A stretch of DNA of 19,388 bases. Source: Bacillota bacterium. GTDB lineage: Bacteria; Bacillota; Clostridia; Oscillospirales; Ruminococcaceae. Made by a program: the position numbers and the translations under genes. The notes below the pieces were generated by a model. That model searched no databases, was not told the DNA's origin, and saw only the letters and a list, made by a program, of their open reading frames with translations. The stretch lies in assembly GCA_023443315.1 (NCBI GenBank), contig JAEZVA010000020.1, forward strand, positions 1 through 19,388, written 5' to 3'. This document shows, one piece after another, positions 1 to 7,316 of the stretch. The first letter of the stretch is position 1; every line of letters starts with the position of its first letter.

Positions 1-824
1 GCGAGATTAAGCGACTGACCGAGCTGATGAAAACGCCCTACATCATGTTCCCGGACACCAGCGGTGTGATGGACTCCCCGATGACCGGACGCTACGAGAT
101 GTACCCGAAGGGCGGCACCACCCTGCCACAGATAACAGAACTGGGCGATTGCAGCCTAACGCTGGGGCTTGGTGTGATTACCAATCAGGAGCCCGCGAAC
201 GATTTAGAGCGCAAATGCGGCGTTGAATACAAGATGCTGCCCGCCCCCATTGGCATCACCAACACCGACGCGTTTATCACCGCGTTGTCTCAGTTTTCTA
301 AAAACGAGGTTCCCTACTCCATCGAGGAGGAGCGTGGGCAGCTCATAGACGTAATGCTTGACGCAAACCAGTATTACCACAAGAAGAAGGTCGCCATCTT
401 CGGAGACCCGGACACCGTGCTGGGGCTTACCTCGCTGGTACTTGAAATGGGTATGATTCCAATGTATGTGGTAACCGGCACCCCAAAGGCGGAGTTCACG
501 CGCCTTTGCGAGGCACTGTTTGCAAAGTTTGGTGTGTCGGGCTGTACTGCTAAGGACAACGCCGACCTATTCGAGCTCCACCAGTGGATTAAGAACGGCC
601 CCGTAGACCTGCTCATCGGCAACTCGTTCGCAAAGCAGATTGCGCGGGCGGAGGATATCCCTCTGGTTCGCGCGGGCTTCCCAATTATTGACCGCTATGT
701 GCATTCCTACATGCCGCTGGTGGGCTACAAAGGGGCAATGCGGTTAATCGAGATGATTACAAACGCCCTGATGGATCGGCAGGATCGCGACTGCGCCGAC
801 GAGGACGTCGAGATGGTCATGTAG
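1..824 (+). CDS. nifK: Nitrogenase MoFe protein beta chain, C-terminal part (5' end outside window)
   Basis: This is the C-terminal ~274 residues of the beta subunit of dinitrogenase, which with NifD carries the P-cluster and reduces N2. The frame is open from base 3 to the TAG at 822-824, so the gene enters from the left; the ATG at 27 is internal. Seen directly: FPDTSGVMDSPMTGRYEMYP followed by KGGTT, then the PIGITNTDAF segment and the GDPDTVLGL Rossmann-like strand/loop. RAGFPIIDR near the end is typical of NifK. The P-cluster cysteines would lie upstream. It is followed by nifE in the usual clostridial order. Alternative beta chains (VnfK/AnfK) are less likely because the neighbours are nifE, nifN-B and nifV. 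The missing N-terminus prevents a full check. Confidence 0.95.
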   Translation, partial: EIKRLTELMKTPYIMFPDTSGVMDSPMTGRYEMYPKGGTTLPQITELGDCSLTLGLGVITNQEPANDLERKCGVEYKMLPAPIGITNTDAFITALSQFSKNEVPYSIEEERGQLIDVMLDANQYYHKKKVAIFGDPDTVLGLTSLVLEMGMIPMYVVTGTPKAEFTRLCEALFAKFGVSGCTAKDNADLFELHQWIKNGPVDLLIGNSFAKQIARAEDIPLVRAGFPIIDRYVHSYMPLVGYKGAMRLIEMITNALMDRQDRDCADEDVEMVM

Positions 825-863
825 CGCAACCGGCACCGCACAGGCTTAGTTTTATTAGCACCT

Positions 864-926
864 CCCCCACCCATTCTATGAAACGCATACGACCTGTTTC
901 TTTCCGAATCGCAGCTTGGGTGGGGG
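864..926 (+). repeat. Long-range perfect inverted repeat in the nifK-nifE gap
   Basis: CCCCCACCCA at 864-873 is exactly complementary to TGGGTGGGGG at 917-926, with 43 bases between. It lies just after the nifK stop. The very GC-rich arms could pair in the mRNA as the outer stem of a structured spacer. No T-tract follows directly, so it is not a classical terminator. It may protect the upstream nifHDK message from 3' decay; that role is inferred. Confidence 0.5.
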
Positions 927-951
927 CATTTAATTTCAGAGATGATTATAT

Positions 952-1003
952 AAAGGGCATACCGCAATGGGGCGTTTCAACACCCCGTCGCGGCGTGCCC
1001 TTT
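952..1003 (+). promoter_or_regulatory. Stem-loop between nifK and nifE (attenuator or processing site)
   Basis: Bases 952-965 pair with 990-1003 (AAAGGGCAUACCGC with GCGGCGUGCCCUUU; one U-G wobble and one A-C mismatch). An inner stem pairs GGGG 969-972 with CCCC 983-986 around a loop holding CGUUUCAACA. The 3' side runs into TTTCGTGTTT, which is U-rich but interrupted. A partial terminator or RNA-processing hairpin would let nifHDK be expressed more than nifE and nifN-B. The structure is visible; the role is inferred. Confidence 0.55.
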
Positions 1004-1057
1004 CGTGTTTAATAAGGCAATGATTCTTATTCGGATCAGGCAAAAGGAGGCGGACAG

Positions 1058-2416
1058 ATGCAGCAGGCAAAGATTCTTAAAGAGCGAAAGGGCTCCATCC
1101 TGCACGGTGAGGGCTGCGGAGGGGACGGACGCGGCATCAGCTGCGAAAAGGCAAGCGTATCGGGTGCGGTAAGCCAGCGCGCATGCGTATACTGCGGCGC
1201 ACGCGTAGTGCTTAACCCCATTACCGACGCATACCATATCGTGCACGGTCCCATCGGCTGCGCAAGCTACACCTGGGACATTCGCGGCAGCCTTTCCAGC
1301 GGCTCAGAGCTGTTTCGCAACAGCTTTTCCACCGACCTGCGGGAAAAGGATATTGTGTTCGGCGGCGCAGAAAAGCTGACCGACGCCATCGATGAGCTGG
1401 TGAAGAAGCACGCGCCGCGCCTTATCTTTGTATATGCCACCTGTATCGTGGGGGTTATCGGCGACGATGTGGAGGCGGTGTGCCGCCTAGCGGAGCAACG
1501 CTACGGCATTCGGGTTATCCCCGTAAAGGCACCCGGGTTTTCGGGCACCAAAAGCCTTGGCTACAAGATGGCGTGCAACGCCCTGATGCAGTACCTTCTG
1601 CCCCACAAGGACATTCCAAAGCAAGCCGGCGTAAACATCTTAGGCGACTTTAACCTTGCCGGTGAGATGTGGATTATAAAGAATTATCTCAAGCGCATCG
1701 GCATCCCTGTAATCTCCACCATCACGGGCGACGCGACCTGCGACACCCTGGCACAGGCGCCCTCGGCAAGCTTAAACATCGTTCAGTGCGCGGGCTCAAG
1801 CACCTACCTTGCCAACCAGATGCAGGACGAGATGGGTATCCCCTTTCTGAAGGTCAGCTTTTTCGGGATTGAGGACACCACAAGCTCCCTGCTGCGCATC
1901 GCACAAGCGATGGGTGACCCCGCAGCCGAACAAAAGGCGCAGGAATTTACGTTTGCGCAGAAGAAACGGCTTCAAGGGTTTTTGGATAAATACCGCCCCC
2001 GCCTTGCGGGAAAAAAGGCCGCCATCTACGTGGGCGGAGGGTTTAAGGCAATCTCACTGATAAGGCAGTTTAACGAGCTTGGCATGAAGACCGTTGTGGT
2101 GGGAACCCAAACCGGCAGCAAGGAGGACTACGACATCATCGAAGGTCTGGTGGGTAGCGACACCGTCATTTTAGACGACGCAAACCCGGCGGAGCTTGAG
2201 ACGTTTATGAAGCAGAAGGGAGCGGATATTCTGGTGGGAGGCGTGAAAGAACGTCCGCTTGCCTATAAGCTGGGTATTGCGTTTTGCGACCACAACCACG
2301 AACGCAAGCACGCGCTGGCGGGGTTTGAGGGCGTAGAAAACTTTGTTCGGGAGATTCACCTTTCCATGAACAGCCCCGTTTGGTCGTACACCGCCCGTTT
2401 TACCGAAAAGGAGTGA
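1058..2416 (+). CDS. nifE: Nitrogenase FeMo-cofactor scaffold protein NifE
   Basis: NifE (452 aa) forms with NifN the cytoplasmic scaffold on which the NifB product is matured with Mo and homocitrate. It is a NifD paralogue. Seen: Cys43 or Cys46, Cys68 in HGPIGCA and Cys129 in YATCIVG, matching the NifE cysteines that help hold the P-cluster-like [4Fe-4S] centre. Also seen are the GDFNLAGEMW segment and the C-terminal DHNHERKHALAGFEG signature. The length is normal for the family. ATG 1058 is chosen because AAAAGGAGG (1042-1050) sits seven bases upstream. The stop is followed after four bases by nifN-B, so the two partners are probably co-translated. Confidence 0.97.
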   Translation: MQQAKILKERKGSILHGEGCGGDGRGISCEKASVSGAVSQRACVYCGARVVLNPITDAYHIVHGPIGCASYTWDIRGSLSSGSELFRNSFSTDLREKDIVFGGAEKLTDAIDELVKKHAPRLIFVYATCIVGVIGDDVEAVCRLAEQRYGIRVIPVKAPGFSGTKSLGYKMACNALMQYLLPHKDIPKQAGVNILGDFNLAGEMWIIKNYLKRIGIPVISTITGDATCDTLAQAPSASLNIVQCAGSSTYLANQMQDEMGIPFLKVSFFGIEDTTSSLLRIAQAMGDPAAEQKAQEFTFAQKKRLQGFLDKYRPRLAGKKAAIYVGGGFKAISLIRQFNELGMKTVVVGTQTGSKEDYDIIEGLVGSDTVILDDANPAELETFMKQKGADILVGGVKERPLAYKLGIAFCDHNHERKHALAGFEGVENFVREIHLSMNSPVWSYTARFTEKE

Positions 2417-2420
2417 TACC

Positions 2421-5093
2421 ATGAGCCAAAACTTAACCGAGCTTACCGTAAATCCCTGCAAGATGTGCATGCCGATGGGTGCCGTCACCGCGCTGTACGG
2501 CATAAGTCGGTGCATGTCGCTGCTGCATGGTTCACAGGGCTGCAGTACCTACATCCGCCGCCACATGGCAACCCATTACAACGAGCCGGTGGACATTGCA
2601 TCCTCCTCCTTAACCGAGCACGGCACCGTGTTTGGCGGGGAGGATAACCTGATAAAGGGGCTTGAAAATCTCATCGAGCTGTATCACCCCCGCGTCATCG
2701 GGGTACCGACCACCTGCCTTGCGGAAACCATCGGCGAGGATATTCCCGCCATCATTCACCGCTTCTACGAGAGCCACCCCGATCGTGGGGTAACGATTAT
2801 ACCCATAGCCACGCCCGGCTACGGCGGCACCCAGTACGAGGGCTTTTTTGCCGCACTGCGCGCCGTGGTTTCGCAGATAGAGATGAACAGCGAAAAGAAC
2901 AATAAGATTAACATCATCACGGGGCTGCTCTCCCCCGCCGATACCCGTTTTCTAAAAAATCTGCTTGACCAGACCGGGCTTGATTACATCCTGCTGCCCG
3001 ATATCTCGGATAATCTTGACGGCATGCACAGCGAGGACTACGACCGCCTGCCGTCGGGCGGCACCCCACTTGAAGAGATTGCGCTGATGGCGGGCGCGCG
3101 AATGACCATTGAGTTTTCCGCCTTTGTACCGAGCGCCCTATCCCCCGCGAAATATTTAAAGGAGCGGTTTGGCGTGCCCTATGTGCGTATGAATATGCCT
3201 GTGGGGCTGCGAGATACCGATGAGTTTTTGCACCGACTAACCCTGCTGGGCGGGGTGATACCAAAAAGTGTTCAGCAGGAACGCGGTCGATTTGTGGACG
3301 CGATGATTGATTCCCACAAGTACAACGCAAACGGGCGCGCCGCCGTATTCGGCGAGCCGGATTTGGTTTATGCCGTTGTGCGGCTGCTGTGTGAAAATGG
3401 CGTCGTGCCGGTTATTGCCGCCACGGGCAGCGCGTGCAAGGGCTTTTCGGACTTGGTTTCACCCGAGGTCGGCAAGGCGGCGGAGGATGCCTTTGTAGCG
3501 CGTTTCTCCGTTTGTGACGACACCGATTTTGACAAGATTGAACGGTTATCCCTCGAGCTTGGCGCAAACCTTCTTGTGGGCAGCTCCGACGGTCGTCGTA
3601 TAGAAGAAAAGCATCACATCCGTCTGGTGCGCTGCGGCTTTCCTATCCACGATCGCATCGGCGGGCAACGCATCCGCATGCTCGGCTACTCCGGTTCGCT
3701 TGCGCTGCTTGACCGCATTACAAACGCGATGCTGGAGAAAACCGAACACACCTACCGCGAGGAGCTGTACGGCAAATACTTTAGTGCCGAAAAGACGCTC
3801 TCCTCCCTGCAAGGAGCAACTATGACGTACGAACCGCTTTCGCCCGCGCTTGCCACGGCAAAAACCGAACGCCACCCCTGCTTTAACTGCGGTGCGAGCA
3901 AGAACGCGCGCATCCATCTGCCCATTGCGCCAAACTGCAACATACAGTGCAACTACTGTGTTCGCAAGTTCGATTGCCCCAACGAAAGCCGCCCGGGGGT
4001 CACGACCGAAATACTATCCCCCGAGCAGGCGTACGAAAAATACGTTGCCGTCAAGGAGCGTATGCCAAACCTGACTGTGGTGGGCATTGCGGGACCCGGA
4101 GACGCGCTGGCGGATTTTGACCGCACCAAAAAGACCCTCTCGCTGATTCGTGCCTATGACAAGGAGGTGGTGTTCTGCCTTTCCACCAACGGGCTGATGC
4201 TGCCGATGTACGCCCAGGAGCTGATTGACCTTGGTGTAAGCCATGTGACCGTTACCATGAACACCATAGACCCCGCCATCGGGGCAAAGGTCTATAAGCA
4301 CATCGACTACATGGGCACGCGCTATACGGGCGAAACGGGTGCCGCCGTACTTCTCGCAAACCAGCTTACGGGGCTAAAATACCTGACAACGCGGGGGGTT
4401 GTGTGCAAGGTGAACATCGTCGTGCTCAAGGGCATTAATGACCACCATATCGAGGAGGTGGTTAAAACGGTCAAGGAGCTGGGTGTAACCATCACAAACA
4501 TCATGCAGCTGATTCCCGTTGCGGGCAGTGCGTTTGAAAGCCTGCCGCTGGTTAGCAACAAGGAGATTACCGCGCTGCGAAAAACCTGCGAAGGGCACAT
4601 CAAGCAGATGTACCACTGCCGCCAATGCCGTGCCGATGCGGTGGGCACACTGAACAACGACCTTTCCATCGAGTACCGCGGCTGCACCGGATGCGGGGAC
4701 AAAGAAAAAGAGAAAAAGGAGCAGACCGTTCCCCTAAAGACCTTTGCGGTGGCCTCGCGCTCGGGCATTCTGGTCGACCAGCACTTCGGGCATGCGGAGG
4801 AGTTCTTTATCTACGAAAGCGACGGCGAGGTCGTGCGATTTAAAGAGAAGCGACCCGTAGCCAAATACTGCACGGGCGCCGAAAACTGCGAAGACAAAAC
4901 GGGCAAGATGGAGGATATTCTGTACACTGTCTCGGACTGCGACGGCGTGCTGGCTCTGCGTATCGGTGTATCGCCCTCCGAAAAGCTCAGCGAAAAGGGC
5001 ATACGCATATTTACCACCTACGACCGCATTGAAGACGCGGTAAGAAGTGCCGCGAGGGATTCGATCGGGCAGGTACCCCTGCAGGGTGCTTGA
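2421..5093 (+). CDS. nifN-B: NifN-NifB fusion: cofactor scaffold plus radical SAM NifB-co synthase plus NifX-like tail
   Basis: This 890-aa polypeptide has three parts. Residues ~1-455 are NifN, the partner of NifE, with Cys41 in HGSQGCSTY, Cys99 in PTTCLAE and RCGFPIHDR near 404-412. Residues ~484-760 are NifB, the radical SAM enzyme that joins two [4Fe-4S] units and inserts carbide. It has the CNIQCNYC motif (Cys506, 510, 513), KFDCPNESRPG, the glycine-rich AGPGDAL, YTGETGA, and Cys733/Cys736 in YHCRQCRADAVG. Residues ~771-880 are a NifX/NafY-type cofactor-binding domain (VDQHFGHAEEF). C. pasteurianum has the same fusion. The fusion would place the NifB product next to its acceptor. Between HPCFN and ARIHLP the sequence reads CGASKN where many NifB proteins have an EAH-type motif. 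Start: ATG with AAAAGGAG just upstream. Confidence 0.97.
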   Translation: MSQNLTELTVNPCKMCMPMGAVTALYGISRCMSLLHGSQGCSTYIRRHMATHYNEPVDIASSSLTEHGTVFGGEDNLIKGLENLIELYHPRVIGVPTTCLAETIGEDIPAIIHRFYESHPDRGVTIIPIATPGYGGTQYEGFFAALRAVVSQIEMNSEKNNKINIITGLLSPADTRFLKNLLDQTGLDYILLPDISDNLDGMHSEDYDRLPSGGTPLEEIALMAGARMTIEFSAFVPSALSPAKYLKERFGVPYVRMNMPVGLRDTDEFLHRLTLLGGVIPKSVQQERGRFVDAMIDSHKYNANGRAAVFGEPDLVYAVVRLLCENGVVPVIAATGSACKGFSDLVSPEVGKAAEDAFVARFSVCDDTDFDKIERLSLELGANLLVGSSDGRRIEEKHHIRLVRCGFPIHDRIGGQRIRMLGYSGSLALLDRITNAMLEKTEHTYREELYGKYFSAEKTLSSLQGATMTYEPLSPALATAKTERHPCFNCGASKNARIHLPIAPNCNIQCNYCVRKFDCPNESRPGVTTEILSPEQAYEKYVAVKERMPNLTVVGIAGPGDALADFDRTKKTLSLIRAYDKEVVFCLSTNGLMLPMYAQELIDLGVSHVTVTMNTIDPAIGAKVYKHIDYMGTRYTGETGAAVLLANQLTGLKYLTTRGVVCKVNIVVLKGINDHHIEEVVKTVKELGVTITNIMQLIPVAGSAFESLPLVSNKEITALRKTCEGHIKQMYHCRQCRADAVGTLNNDLSIEYRGCTGCGDKEKEKKEQTVPLKTFAVASRSGILVDQHFGHAEEFFIYESDGEVVRFKEKRPVAKYCTGAENCEDKTGKMEDILYTVSDCDGVLALRIGVSPSEKLSEKGIRIFTTYDRIEDAVRSAARDSIGQVPLQGA

Positions 5094-5102
5094 CCCTGCA
5101 GG
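5078..5102 (+). repeat. Perfect hairpin over the nifN-B stop codon
   Basis: CCTGCAGGGT (5078-5087) and ACCCTGCAGG (5093-5102) are exact reverse complements separated by GCTTG. The TGA stop at 5091-5093 lies in the loop and first stem base. No T-run follows, so it is not an intrinsic terminator. It could protect upstream mRNA or damp read-through into the ferredoxin gene (inferred). Confidence 0.6.
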
Positions 5103-5164
5103 CAATTACCAAACGAGCAACTGCCTTCGGGCTAATAATATGTAACAAACGGGAGGAACTGAAT

Positions 5165-5473
5165 ATGGTCACACCAAAGTATCATGTTTTTGTATGCACC
5201 AGCTGCCGCATAGACGGCACGCAGAAGGGGTTATGCGCCACCAAGCAAAGCACCGAGATCATCAAGCGGCTGATGGAGGAGATTGAAGACAGGGATCTGT
5301 CCGGGGACGTTATGGTGAACAACACGGGCTGTTTTGGCATCTGCAGCCGTGGTCCCGTCATGGTGGTGTACCCCGAAGGCACGTGGTACGGCAACCTGAC
5401 GCCCGATGACATTGAAGCAATTGTCGAGAATCATTTTGAAAACGGCGAGCCGGTGAAGGAGCTTATAATTTAG
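5165..5473 (+). CDS. Thioredoxin-like [2Fe-2S] ferredoxin of the C. pasteurianum type
   Basis: This is a small soluble electron carrier of 102 aa. Cysteines are at 11, 14, 24, 56 and 60 (FVCTSCR, GLCATK, NTGCFGIC), the same spacing recalled for the C. pasteurianum [2Fe-2S] ferredoxin, where 11, 24, 56 and 60 bind the cluster and 14 can substitute. The VMVNNTGCFGIC and VYPEGTWYGN segments are characteristic. The C. pasteurianum protein is reported to interact with the MoFe protein, so a role in nitrogenase electron transfer or cofactor chemistry is plausible but not proven. An open frame extends upstream to 5090, but the start at 5165 is preferred: GGGAGGA at 5151-5157 is correctly spaced and the protein then has family length. 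It lies between nifN-B and nifV-omega. Confidence 0.95.
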   Translation: MVTPKYHVFVCTSCRIDGTQKGLCATKQSTEIIKRLMEEIEDRDLSGDVMVNNTGCFGICSRGPVMVVYPEGTWYGNLTPDDIEAIVENHFENGEPVKELII

Positions 5474-5508
5474 CACACACTTTATCACGCAAAAAGGAGG
5501 TGGCGGCC

Positions 5509-6501
5509 TTGATACAGATTACCGATATGACCCTCGCCTGTCTGGATGATTATAACCCCTCCGGCGAGCAGCTGCGCAAGCTGTGCGGGCTGCTGCTTCG
5601 TGTGGGCAGCGACTGGCTGGAGCTCTCGGTGCGTGCATACGAGGCGATGGGAGACCTGCCCGAACAGGGAAAATACCTGCTGCGCTGCCATAGCCTTGCC
5701 CAAACACAGCACTACCCCCAGTTTTCGCGTTATGTGCTGAGAAAAACGGGTCTTGCGGCACCCGCCAATGTGCTAGAGGAGGTTCGGGTTAACGACATCT
5801 GCGAGCTAAACTTTCTTAACCAGTTTTTTTCGCTTGAAAACGTTCGGATTAGGGGGCTTGACGACCTGTTGACGCACGATTACCCCGCCGCATTTTCAAC
5901 CATCAGCGCTGCGGTCAAGGGCAAGGTTCAGCTCTGCCCCGAAAACGAGTACGACTGTGCGACGGCTATTGCGGTAGAATGGATGTTGCAGGGCGGGCGA
6001 GAGCTTGCAGCAAGCTTTGCCGGGGTAGGCGGTGTTGCCCCGCTCGAGGAGGTGCTGATTGCCCTGCATGTCGTCGCCCGGTACCGCCCCACCCTGAGTG
6101 TGGCGGTATTTGCCGATATACGCCGTTTGATGGAGGAGATAACCGGGCAGCGCGTTCACCCAAACAAGCCGGTAATCGGCGAGGCAATCTTTGATATGGA
6201 GGCGGGTATTCACGCAGATGGCATCGCGAAAAACCCGCTGACCTACGAGCCGTTTCGCCCCGAACTGGTGGGCGGCAACCGTAGGCTTGTGGTAGGTAAG
6301 CACTCGGGCAGCAACGCGGTTGTCCTCAAGATGAAGGAGCTTTTGCTTCCCCCTTCGGGCATCGACCCAAAGACACTGCTTACGAGTGTGCGCAACAAGA
6401 GCATTTCGCTAGAGCGCAGCCTGACCGACGCGGAGTTTTCGCAGCTGTATTATGAGATGCAAGAGGGTAACACCAAAACGCAAGGAGGGGAAGACAAATG
6501 A
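5509..6501 (+). CDS. nifV-omega: Homocitrate synthase omega subunit
   Basis: This is one half of the split homocitrate synthase that makes the organic ligand of FeMo-co; C. pasteurianum has the same split. Residues ~1-195 look like a degenerate TIM barrel: where catalytic homologues have DTTLRDGEQ this has DMTLACLDD, the HxH metal site is replaced by CPE (143-145), and GIGERTGN is replaced by GVGGVA. Residues ~200-330 carry the real C-terminal module, with GEAIFDMEAGIHADGI (HADGI conserved) and VVGKHSGSNAV. It should therefore act only with NifV-alpha. Start: TTG 5509, eight bases after AAAGGAGG (5493-5500), is preferred over the GTG at 5500, which overlaps that site. Length is 330 aa. Its stop overlaps the nifV-alpha start (ATGA). 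Confidence 0.92.
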   Translation: MIQITDMTLACLDDYNPSGEQLRKLCGLLLRVGSDWLELSVRAYEAMGDLPEQGKYLLRCHSLAQTQHYPQFSRYVLRKTGLAAPANVLEEVRVNDICELNFLNQFFSLENVRIRGLDDLLTHDYPAAFSTISAAVKGKVQLCPENEYDCATAIAVEWMLQGGRELAASFAGVGGVAPLEEVLIALHVVARYRPTLSVAVFADIRRLMEEITGQRVHPNKPVIGEAIFDMEAGIHADGIAKNPLTYEPFRPELVGGNRRLVVGKHSGSNAVVLKMKELLLPPSGIDPKTLLTSVRNKSISLERSLTDAEFSQLYYEMQEGNTKTQGGEDK

Positions 6502-7316
6502 TGCCTAAGCGTTTTATCGTCGACACCACCCTGCGCGACGGAGAGCAAAGCCCTGGGTACGCGCTCTGCAAGGAGAACAAGCTGCTTATTGCGGGACTAC
6601 TTGATGACGCGGGGGTTTACCAGATTGAGGCGGGTATCCCCGCCATTGGCAGCTGCGAAAAGGACGCGATTATCGAGATGAAGGCGCAGGCAAAAAACGC
6701 CCTAATCTCCACCTGGAACCGCATGCACCTTGACGACATCCGCCATTCGCTGGACTGTGCACCCGACATCATCCACATCAGCGTGCCGGTTTCATACACG
6801 CAAATCTACACAAAGCTGCGCAAGAACAAGACATGGATTGTAAACAAGGCATGCGAGGCAGTAAGCTTTGCCCTTGGCGGCGGAGCAAAGGAGGTTACGG
6901 TAGGGTTTGAGGACGCATCGCGCGCGGACTCCTCCTTTTTGTTCTCGCTCGCGGTTACGCTGCGGGATCTGGGCGTGCGCCGCATTCGCTACGCGGATAC
7001 CGTAGGGGTGCTCACCCCCTCCCGCACGACGACCTCTATCAGCGAGCTGATAGCAAACACGGGACTGGACGTAGAGATGCACAGCCATAACGATCTGGGT
7101 ATGGCTGTTGCAAACTCGCTTACCGCCGCCAAGGCGGGCGCGCGGTATATCGACACCACCATCATGGGAATAGGGGAGCGAACAGGCAACTGCGATATGC
7201 AGAAGCTTGTTCATGTGTGTGAGGGGTTGTATTCTGTCGGGATGAATCGACTGACCGCTCTGGTCATCGAGGATAGATGCATGGGCATTTTAGCGAAAAG
7301 GAGAGAAGAATCATGA
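6498..7316 (+). CDS. nifV-alpha: Homocitrate synthase alpha (catalytic barrel) subunit
   Basis: This 272-aa protein is the catalytic TIM barrel of homocitrate synthase (acetyl-CoA + 2-oxoglutarate to homocitrate). Seen: DTTLRDGEQSPG at 9-20 with the catalytic arginine R13 and metal ligand D14, MHSHNDLG with ligands H195 and H197, and GIGERTGNCD with N231. It ends after the barrel and lacks the C-terminal regulatory or communication region, which is supplied by the omega subunit. ATG 6498 overlaps the omega stop; a second ATG follows at 6501, and AAGGAGGGG lies upstream. The TGA at 7314-7316 overlaps the modA ATG, which implies translational coupling through all three genes. Confidence 0.94.
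   Translation: MMPKRFIVDTTLRDGEQSPGYALCKENKLLIAGLLDDAGVYQIEAGIPAIGSCEKDAIIEMKAQAKNALISTWNRMHLDDIRHSLDCAPDIIHISVPVSYTQIYTKLRKNKTWIVNKACEAVSFALGGGAKEVTVGFEDASRADSSFLFSLAVTLRDLGVRRIRYADTVGVLTPSRTTTSISELIANTGLDVEMHSHNDLGMAVANSLTAAKAGARYIDTTIMGIGERTGNCDMQKLVHVCEGLYSVGMNRLTALVIEDRCMGILAKRREES

Noticed and set aside
725..967. Possible small minus-strand gene in the nifK-nifE spacer
   Set aside because: Overlaps nifK and both arms of the inverted repeat; no plausible ribosome site and no recognisable protein. The spacer is better explained as RNA structure.
825..1057. Sigma-54 type (-24/-12) nif promoter before nifE
   Set aside because: No GG-N10-GC element with the usual TGGCAC/TTGC context was found in the spacer.
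5075..5102. Direct repeat of a CCCTGCAGG-like unit, considered as repeat array or CRISPR-like
   Set aside because: Only two copies that are the two arms of one hairpin; PstI-type palindrome makes them look like direct repeats.
6490..6510. Possible frameshift splitting a single nifV gene
   Set aside because: The join is a clean ATGA overlap with a ribosome site, the order (C-terminal half gene first) is impossible for a simple frameshift, and the same split is known in C. pasteurianum.
7200..7312. Molybdenum-cofactor riboswitch or ModE-type site before modA
   Set aside because: There is no untranslated leader: modA starts inside the nifV-alpha stop codon, and no suitable structure or palindrome was seen.
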